From positions 29,031-93,030 of the forward strand of contig URYH01000001.1 in NCBI GenBank assembly GCA_900552105.1: a stretch of DNA of 64,000 nucleotides, read 5' to 3'. This document shows, piece after piece, positions 59,773-64,000 of the stretch. The notes beneath the pieces were generated by a model, which saw only the letters and a list, made by a program, of their open reading frames with translations, had not been told where the DNA came from and did not search any database. The DNA is from an uncultured Eubacteriales bacterium. GTDB taxonomy: Bacteria > Bacillota > Clostridia > Christensenellales > UBA1242. Positions within the stretch are counted from its first letter, which is position 1; each line of letters begins with the position of its first letter. A program made the position numbers and the translations under genes.

Positions 59773-60348
59773 TTATTTTGTTTCTTCTTTGTCAAAAAAT
59801 CCCAAAAACCATGACCCAGCGCCAGAAAATAAACTTGCCCCCAGCATCACAAATGAAGCTGCACTAATTGAATAGTAGAATGCATAAGGATGAGTTGATT
59901 CTGTCACGATTCCCAGATATGAGCAAAGCATCACGATCATTGCAATTGAAACCGCCAGCGCCGCAATCGCAAATGCCAGTGCTGCAATTCTCAATATGTT
60001 GTATTTGAGAAACACTGTTGCAACAGCACAAATTAATATTGCCACTCCAATCATGGCGTTAATCATTCCCAAAACTCCAACAACGCGAATGAGTTGTCCA
60101 GCTTTTCCTTCGGTCTTTGATACAACAAAAAATGCTTCATTTTGAGCAGGACTAAGATCATCCAAACTGTCTGCATTCATCGCAACGACAACATCGCGAC
60201 AAGAGTAGTTTTTGTTAACTCCATCAACTCTATATGTTTCAGAAGGTTTCATAATTGGAATAAAATAACTCGCAATAAGCAAGACTCCCATCAGAGCAAC
60301 AACAATAACGATACTCAAATTTTTTAAAAATGTGGCTTTGTTTTTCAT
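59773..60348 (-). CDS. Four-helix small membrane protein (paralogue 2)
   Basis: 191 residues. Helix 1 (LSIVIVVALMGVLLIASYFI), external loop with MNADSLDDLSPAQNEAF, helices 2-4 (GVLGMINAMIGVAILICAV, IAALAFAIAALAVSIAMIVM, YYSISAASFVMLGASLFSG). The loop motif (M-N/S-x-D-S/N-L) and helix spacing match the neighbouring paralogue. GGAGG site 5 nt before the ATG. Function unknown. Confidence 0.75.
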   Translation of the reverse strand: MKNKATFLKNLSIVIVVALMGVLLIASYFIPIMKPSETYRVDGVNKNYSCRDVVVAMNADSLDDLSPAQNEAFFVVSKTEGKAGQLIRVVGVLGMINAMIGVAILICAVATVFLKYNILRIAALAFAIAALAVSIAMIVMLCSYLGIVTESTHPYAFYYSISAASFVMLGASLFSGAGSWFLGFFDKEETK

Positions 60349-60457
60349 TTTTCCTCCACTAACACTTTAAATTCTAAAAAACATGCCAAAAATTGTCAAA
60401 CATTATTTGCATGATTTATTATTTTTTGCTATTTTATAAGCATAGGAGGACATTTCT

Positions 60458-60685
60458 ATGGCTAAAAAATCAACAAAATCTGGATCTTCAAACAAGAGAG
60501 GTTTTAGTGTTATTCTTTTCCTTTTGTGCTTCTTGCCTTTTGGATTTGATAAACTCTATTGTCACAACACAAAAGTGTTCTTGTGTAAATTCTTGCTCCA
60601 TTTCATTGGCATTGGATTTATCTGGTGGCTATTTGACCTCGTTTGTGTTTGCCTTGGCTCATACAAAGTCAACCCACTCAAATAA
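60458..60685 (+). CDS. Small TM2-domain-like membrane protein
   Basis: 75 residues. Basic N-terminus (MAKKSTKSGSSNKRG), then two helices with the TM2 pattern: ILFLLCFLPFGFDKLYCHN, where GFDKLY matches G-x-H/D-x-F-Y, and KFLLHFIGIGFIWWLFDL, ending in the WxxxD typical of the second helix. TM2 proteins are poorly characterised membrane proteins. Strong GGAGG site. Terminator follows. Confidence 0.75.
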   Translation: MAKKSTKSGSSNKRGFSVILFLLCFLPFGFDKLYCHNTKVFLCKFLLHFIGIGFIWWLFDLVCVCLGSYKVNPLK

Positions 60686-60711
60686 AAAAAGACGCTTAGG
60701 CGTCTTTTTTT
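60684..60711 (+). terminator. Terminator after TM2 gene
   Basis: AAAAAAAGACGC, loop TTAG, GCGTCTTTTTTT. Confidence 0.92.
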
Positions 60712-60774
60712 GTTGAACAAAAGTTTTTAATTTTAACAAAACAATTATATAATAGAAAAATTTTGCAAATTTTA

Positions 60775-60803
60775 TTGACAACCTCGCTTTTGTTTGATAA
60801 TAT
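60775..60803 (+). promoter_or_regulatory. Promoter of tRNA-Ala
   Basis: TTGACA (60775-60780), 17-nt spacer, TAATAT (60798-60803), 17 nt before the tRNA 5' end. Confidence 0.75.
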
Positions 60804-60820
60804 AACAAAGCATCAAATTT

Positions 60821-60897
60821 GGGGGTATGGCTCAGTTGGCTAGAGCACCTGCCTTGCAAGCAGGGGGTCATCGGTTCGAATCCGATTATCTCCACCA
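60821..60897 (+). tRNA. tRNA-Ala, anticodon UGC
   Basis: 77 nt including encoded CCA. Acceptor GGGGGTA/TATCTCC (two G-T pairs), discriminator A, anticodon stem CCTGC/GCAGG with loop CTTGCAA giving UGC, T-arm ATCGGTTCGAATCCGAT. The 3' 21 nt are duplicated at 61051-61071. Confidence 0.98.
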
Positions 60898-60988
60898 GCA
60901 AAAACGACATTCCGTCGTTTTTTTATTTCAATATTGCGGATTCGATGTGTGCTTTCGCACACTTTTGACTTTGTCAAAACCAATGACC
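60877..60988 (+). repeat. 112-bp direct repeat, copy 1 (tRNA-Ala 3' end and downstream)
   Basis: Starts at T-loop C56 of tRNA-Ala and includes the CCA end, terminator and two hairpins (GTGTGC/GCACAC, TTTTGAC/GTCAAAA). Identical to 61051-61162; separated by a unique 62-bp segment. Confidence 0.95.
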
Positions 60989-61071
60989 TTGGGTCATCGC
61001 TGGCGCCCGTCTTTGGAGTTGGTCGGCGGAGTCTTGCCTTGCTTCGACTGCGAATCCGATTATCTCCACCA
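60898..61071 (+). mobile_element. tRNA-Ala-associated miniature structured element (174-bp unit)
   Basis: Between the intact tRNA-Ala and its duplicated 21-nt 3' end. Order: terminator; CGGATTCG (60937-60944), complementary to the duplicated T-arm CGAATCCG (61051-61058); hairpins GTGTGC/GCACAC, TTTTGAC/GTCAAAA, ATGACC/GGTCAT; core GCTGGCGCCCGTCTTTGGAGT (60999-61019; longer than the shared part); AGTC/GACT arm; junction GACTG|CGAATCC. The same plan, core and junction as the tRNA-Leu element at 33515-33676, with hairpin sequences changed. No ORF. Candidate miniature integrative element or structured RNA. Confidence 0.6.
60900..60924 (+). terminator. Terminator of tRNA-Ala
   Basis: AAAAACGAC, loop ATTCC, GTCGTTTTTTT, starting 3 nt after CCA; repeated at 61074-61098 in the second repeat copy. 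Confidence 0.88.
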
Positions 61072-61162
61072 GCAAAAACGACATTCCGTCGTTTTTTTAT
61101 TTCAATATTGCGGATTCGATGTGTGCTTTCGCACACTTTTGACTTTGTCAAAACCAATGACC
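61051..61162 (+). repeat. 112-bp direct repeat, copy 2 (tRNA-Ala 3' remnant)
   Basis: Exact copy of 60877-60988 at a distance of 174 bp. Contains the last 21 nt of tRNA-Ala without its 5' body, then the terminator and hairpins, and stops within the third hairpin. Confidence 0.95.
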
Positions 61163-61238
61163 ATCACTCACTCTTGCATGTTTTTGTTTTGTGTGCTAAA
61201 ATATCGCTGTTTGCACATTTATGAGCATTGGAGAGAAT

Positions 61239-61970
61239 ATGGCAAAAAGACTTGATGTATATCTCACTGAAAACAAATATTTTGAAAGCAGAAGCAAAGC
61301 AACTCAAGCAATTCTTGCAGGGGCAATTTCTGTTAATGACGAAGCTCAAACAAAGCCTTCATTTTTGGTTGAAGAAAATCCAAAAATAAAAGTGCTTAAA
61401 CAAACAGGCAAATATGTTTCACGAGCAGGATATAAACTTGAAGGTGCAATCCAAAATTTTGGGATTGATTTTTCTGACAAGGTTGTTATTGATATTGGTG
61501 CAAGCACTGGTGGGTTTACGGATTGCGCATTGCAACACGGTGCAAAAAAAGTTTTTGCGGTTGACACAGGGTCTTCTCAACTTCATGACAGCCTCAAATT
61601 TGACAAGCGTGTTATTAATCTTGAAAAAACAAACGCAATTGACCTTGAACAAAAATATTTTGACAAAGCGGATATCATTGTGTGCGACGTATCGTTTGTT
61701 TCGGGTGTTTATTTGTTCCAAAAGATTGGCACAAAAATAAAATCTGGAACACCAATAATTTGGCTCATAAAACCACAATTTGAATGCGGCAAGCGCGTTA
61801 TCTCAAAATTCAAAGGTGTGATAACAAATGAAAATCTTGCTTTGCAGATTGCGGAAAACGCAGTATTCACACTTCAAGTGTTTGACTTTGAAAAACTTGG
61901 CTTTATGCAGTCGCCAATCAAGGGAGGAGATGGCAACACTGAGTTTTTGACTTATGTGAGAAAAAAATAA
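61239..61970 (+). CDS. tlyA: TlyA-family rRNA 2'-O-methyltransferase
   Basis: 243 residues from ATG 61239 (GGAGAG site). N-terminal S4 RNA-binding domain (KRLDVYLTENKYFESRSKAT), then YVSRAGYKLEGAI and the SAM-binding motif VVIDIGASTGGFTDCAL, VFAVDTGSSQL, and IIVCDVSFVSG with the catalytic-tetrad Lys/Asp residues and IKPQFECGK. Methylates ribose of 16S and/or 23S rRNA; mycobacterial TlyA affects capreomycin sensitivity. Start upstream extension rejected because it is not preceded by a ribosome site. Confidence 0.95.
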   Translation: MAKRLDVYLTENKYFESRSKATQAILAGAISVNDEAQTKPSFLVEENPKIKVLKQTGKYVSRAGYKLEGAIQNFGIDFSDKVVIDIGASTGGFTDCALQHGAKKVFAVDTGSSQLHDSLKFDKRVINLEKTNAIDLEQKYFDKADIIVCDVSFVSGVYLFQKIGTKIKSGTPIIWLIKPQFECGKRVISKFKGVITNENLALQIAENAVFTLQVFDFEKLGFMQSPIKGGDGNTEFLTYVRKK

Positions 61971-61999
61971 AAAAGTTGAGGAGAACCTCAACTTTTTTG
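61971..61999. terminator. Terminator between tlyA and VanW gene
   Basis: AAAAAGTTGAGG, loop AGAA, CCTCAACTTTTTT, between convergent genes. Confidence 0.9.
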
Positions 62000-62020
62000 A
62001 TTATTTTAAGCAAATATTTT

Positions 62021-63550
62021 TTATGGGTTATATTCGGCTGGATTATCTGAAGAAATTTTGTTTTCAACATTGTCCGCTTTGGTCGAAGTTTGTTTTTGTG
62101 CTCCAATGAGTTTGACGTCATTTTCTGGAAGCGTCATGCCCTCGCCAAGTTCGTTTGCACCTTCAATCACGATTCCTTCTTGTGCCTTATAGATTTCGTG
62201 ACGAAGAAGCTTGCTGTCAACCTTTTCTCCGTTTAGGTAATAATCAAGCCATGCCTCTGACTCATAACCTTCACGAGGATATTTGAGACGATAGTATTCG
62301 CCCTTAAACATAACCTTGTCGGCGTATTCTCCATTTGTGTCAACAACAATTCTGTCGCCTGGGTGTTCAATAACTTTGATGAAGTTCGCACGTCTTTGAA
62401 CGGTCACACCTGGGTCGAATGGTTTTCCATAAATTTCAACAAAGCAATCTGTGTCATTGCCATAAGCCTTGATATATAAAGGCGAACCCGTGTTGTTTCT
62501 AAATCTCAAATCCGAATAACCTTCTGACACCATTGCATCAAATGCAAGCGGAACATATGACGCTGGAATTGAGTGCTTGTTTACTTCCAAAATTTCAACA
62601 TCGGCTTTGATAAGAGCGTTATAAAGAGTTGTTGATGCTTGGCAAACTCCTCCACCTGTTCCCTCAACAAACACGCCATCAATAATGACATTGGCTTTTT
62701 TAAAACCATTCGCCGCGGTTCTTGGACCCGTCGTTTGATTGAAAGAAACTTCTTGATCTGGCTCAACAACCATTCCGTTAAATTTTGACAAGGCGAGTTT
62801 TATGTTGGATTTTCTATCTTGAATTGACGATTTATAACTTGTTGAAAACTTTGAACGAAGAACAAGATTTGCCTGAACCTCTTCCACGGTTTTTTCTGGA
62901 ACGACTTCTTTTGTTGGGATTTCAACAACAATTTTTGAAGACTTTGAAAATTCTTCATCAATCATTTCGAACAATTTTTCTCGGTCAACCTCAACCCCGC
63001 TTTGAGGCTCTGTTATTTCAAACATATTTTCTTTGTCTGGATTAAACACAACTTGTGGTTCAACTGCTGGCGTGTTTATTTCACCGATAACTTCGTCAAC
63101 TTTTTGGTCAAGTCCCGCCAAAACATATTTATATGAAATCTCAATGTTAAATCCTTGGTTTTGAATTCTTTTGGCTGTGGATAGTTTTTCAACAAAATTG
63201 CCGCCCCTGCCATATTGATACGCACTCTCAATGATTGGCAAAATGTCTGGATTAACCTCAAAATCTTTTCCTGCAAATTTCCACGATTTATCCTTGTAAG
63301 TTAGTTCAATCTCAACTTCATTTCTCTTTTCATTGAGTTTTGTCGCAATAATATTGCTTGCTTGCTCTGATGTGAGATTTGACACATCAACGCCGTTTAT
63401 TGTCGTGCCGTCATAGAAACCATTTGACATGTAAGCACCTGACAAAAATTGCCACAAAAAATATAATCCCACCGCCAAAATGCTCGCAAATGCAATCCAA
63501 AATATCACCGATTTTTTGCTTTTCTTTTTTGTTGTTTGTTGTTCTTGCAT
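62021..63550 (-). CDS. VanW-family cell-wall protein with peptidoglycan-binding domains
   Basis: 509 residues. Basic cytoplasmic start, one transmembrane anchor (SVIFWIAFASILAVGLYFLW), then two PG-binding-4/YoaR-like domains (about 45-230; GTTINGVDVSNLTSEQASNI), the VanW domain (about 260-390; FSTSYKSSIQDRKSNIKLA, SFNQTTGPRTAANGFK, GTGGGVCQASTTLYNA) and a C-terminal G5-like beta region with an Asn/Ser-rich tail. Sits on the outer membrane face and likely binds or modifies peptidoglycan; VanW itself has no established reaction. GAGGAG site before the ATG. Confidence 0.92.
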   Translation of the reverse strand: MQEQQTTKKKSKKSVIFWIAFASILAVGLYFLWQFLSGAYMSNGFYDGTTINGVDVSNLTSEQASNIIATKLNEKRNEVEIELTYKDKSWKFAGKDFEVNPDILPIIESAYQYGRGGNFVEKLSTAKRIQNQGFNIEISYKYVLAGLDQKVDEVIGEINTPAVEPQVVFNPDKENMFEITEPQSGVEVDREKLFEMIDEEFSKSSKIVVEIPTKEVVPEKTVEEVQANLVLRSKFSTSYKSSIQDRKSNIKLALSKFNGMVVEPDQEVSFNQTTGPRTAANGFKKANVIIDGVFVEGTGGGVCQASTTLYNALIKADVEILEVNKHSIPASYVPLAFDAMVSEGYSDLRFRNNTGSPLYIKAYGNDTDCFVEIYGKPFDPGVTVQRRANFIKVIEHPGDRIVVDTNGEYADKVMFKGEYYRLKYPREGYESEAWLDYYLNGEKVDSKLLRHEIYKAQEGIVIEGANELGEGMTLPENDVKLIGAQKQTSTKADNVENKISSDNPAEYNP

Positions 63551-63607
63551 AAACCACTCCTCAAATTATTATTTATCTTTGAAAGGCATTTATGCAAAGC
63601 CTTTGGC

Positions 63608-63674
63608 AAAAACATCAAAGCATTTTCATACTCCCGACCACCCACCCCTATGAGCAAAATCATGGGATGTTTTT
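63608..63674. repeat. Large imperfect hairpin in gene-free right end
   Basis: AAAAACATC (63608-63616) pairs with GATGTTTTT (63666-63674), enclosing a second pairing between CCCCTATGA and TCATGGG. Unusually C-rich loop sequence for this genome (CCCGACCACCCACCCC). Confidence 0.5.
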
Positions 63675-63733
63675 CTATCAAGTCCTAAATATAAGGTTTT
63701 ATGAGTGTTGTGGTTTTTATGCTGCACGGTTTT

Positions 63734-63773
63734 GGATTCTTCGCTACGCCATTGGCTTCCGCTCAGAATGACA
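63734..63773. repeat. Dispersed short repeat of the GATTCTTCGCT...CTCAGAATGACA type
   Basis: GGATTCTTCGCTACG, an insert containing GCCATTGGC, then CTCAGAATGACA. I recognise this word pair as a short, often palindromic repeat common in intergenic DNA of many unrelated bacteria; only one copy is visible here. Confidence 0.5.
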
Positions 63774-63810
63774 TAATACGAGACATTGATTTATATTTTT
63801 TATAACTTTT

Positions 63811-63942
63811 AAAGAGTTATGGCATTCTTTGCCTTAACTCTTCTTATTAGCCAAACCGCATAAATAACAAAACAAGGTCAAGTGTTTGAGAACATCGTTC
63901 TCAAATTAATTTTACACTTGACATTCGTTTTGTGTTTATGCA
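63811..63942 (+). ncRNA. Structured repeat element R, copy B
   Basis: Hairpin AAGAGTTA/TAACTCTT around GGCATTCTTTGCC, then CTTATTAGCCAAACC, then nested stems GCATAAA/TTTATGC, ACAAAAC/GTTTTGT, TCAAGTGT/ACACTTGA and TTTGAGAAC/GTTCTCAAA with loop ATC. Same plan as copy A (49058-49192) with paired substitutions. AAGGTTTAAATGAGATTTCT at 63949-63968 matches the sequence upstream of copy A, so another unit may start here and continue past the window. Confidence 0.6.
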
Positions 63943-64000
63943 AATAAAAAGGTTTAAATGAGATTTCTCCCCAATGGTCGAGGCGTTGAAGCCTGAGGTC

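Larger units (their letters stand above)
63551..64000. other. Gene-free right end
   Basis: 450 bp without a credible gene. From left: a short leader hairpin for the VanW gene (AAAGGC/GCCTTT), the hairpin at 63608-63674, the dispersed repeat at 63734-63773, element R copy B at 63811-63942 and a possible start of a further unit at the edge. Confidence 0.6.

Noticed and set aside
60999..61012. Similarity of CGCTGGCGCC to part of the HDV ribozyme
   Set aside because: Only about ten bases match and the HDV double-pseudoknot pairing cannot be drawn around them.
60989..61071. The tRNA-Ala insert plus repeat copy read as a decayed second tRNA-Ala gene
   Set aside because: Words AGTTGG and TGCCTTGC match the D- and anticodon arms, but the insert aligns better and over more length with the insert downstream of tRNA-Leu, a different tRNA, and the 5' acceptor strand is missing.
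60827..61255. 142-codon frame spanning tRNA-Ala and its repeats
   Set aside because: It translates the tRNA and contains a repeated peptide only because the DNA is repeated.

Overview
This window is AT-rich chromosomal DNA from what looks like an uncultured, low-GC, Gram-positive bacterium of the Clostridia type, probably gut-associated and known from metagenomes. The evidence is: strong Shine-Dalgarno sites (GGAGG); TTGACA/TATAAT promoters; standard stop codons; short simple intrinsic terminators; an mre-min-spoIVF-like gene order; two type II topoisomerases; a VanW-type cell-wall protein and a PdaB-like deacetylase. Taxonomy is inference. The content is mostly core genome with no prophage or large island, but the intergenic DNA is unusually rich in structured repeats.

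Layout. 1-4.4 kb: a partial gene, a degenerate ABC ATPase coupled to a PucR-type HTH protein, two small unknown genes around a perfect 20-bp palindrome, a cytosolic subtilase and murG. 4.6-9.4 kb: a ParE/ParC-like pair. 9.6-16.9 kb: polysaccharide deacetylase, double-OB SSB-like protein, a giant surface protein, a split TSUP transporter, a 2[4Fe-4S] ferredoxin and a degenerate Ppx/GppA. 17-22.2 kb: membrane HtrA-like protease, MreB-like, MinD, MinE, a tiny membrane protein, a SpoIVFB-like M50 protease, a PycTM-like protein and an acidic protein. 22.2-31.3 kb: DUF4132 protein, rpsB-tsf with a structured leader, OGG glycosylase, S66 peptidase-like, SDR, HAD phosphatase and a P-loop kinase. 31.4-37 kb: aldehyde dehydrogenase, a membrane protein, tRNA-Leu(CAA) and an NHEJ operon (Ku, PE-ligase, polymerase). 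37-49 kb: U32 protein, polA, aspS, a three-gene phosphoesterase / degenerate paralogue / zinc-ribbon operon and a P-type ATPase. 49.4-64 kb: gyrB-gyrA, a putative metallopeptidase, a degenerate ABC exporter pair, small membrane proteins, tRNA-Ala(UGC), tlyA and a VanW protein.

The most interesting signals are non-coding. (1) Both tRNA genes are followed by a second copy of their own last 21 nt (C56 of the T-loop through CCA). Between the copies lies a related GC-richer element: three consecutive hairpins whose sequences differ between loci but whose order is the same, a shared core (GCTGGCRCCCGTCTT), and an arm complementary to the T-arm of the particular tRNA. This looks like an undescribed miniature tRNA-targeting element. 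(2) A second repeat family (about 49.06-49.19 and 63.81-63.94 kb) keeps four nested stems with compensatory base changes, so it probably encodes a structured RNA; a third copy may begin at the right edge. (3) A two-hairpin element sits directly after ald and gyrA. On the protein side, several proteins have lost catalytic residues (three ABC NBDs, Ppx/GppA, an S66 peptidase and a phosphoesterase paralogue), and several genes have a -10 box only 6-8 nt before the start codon, suggesting leaderless mRNAs.
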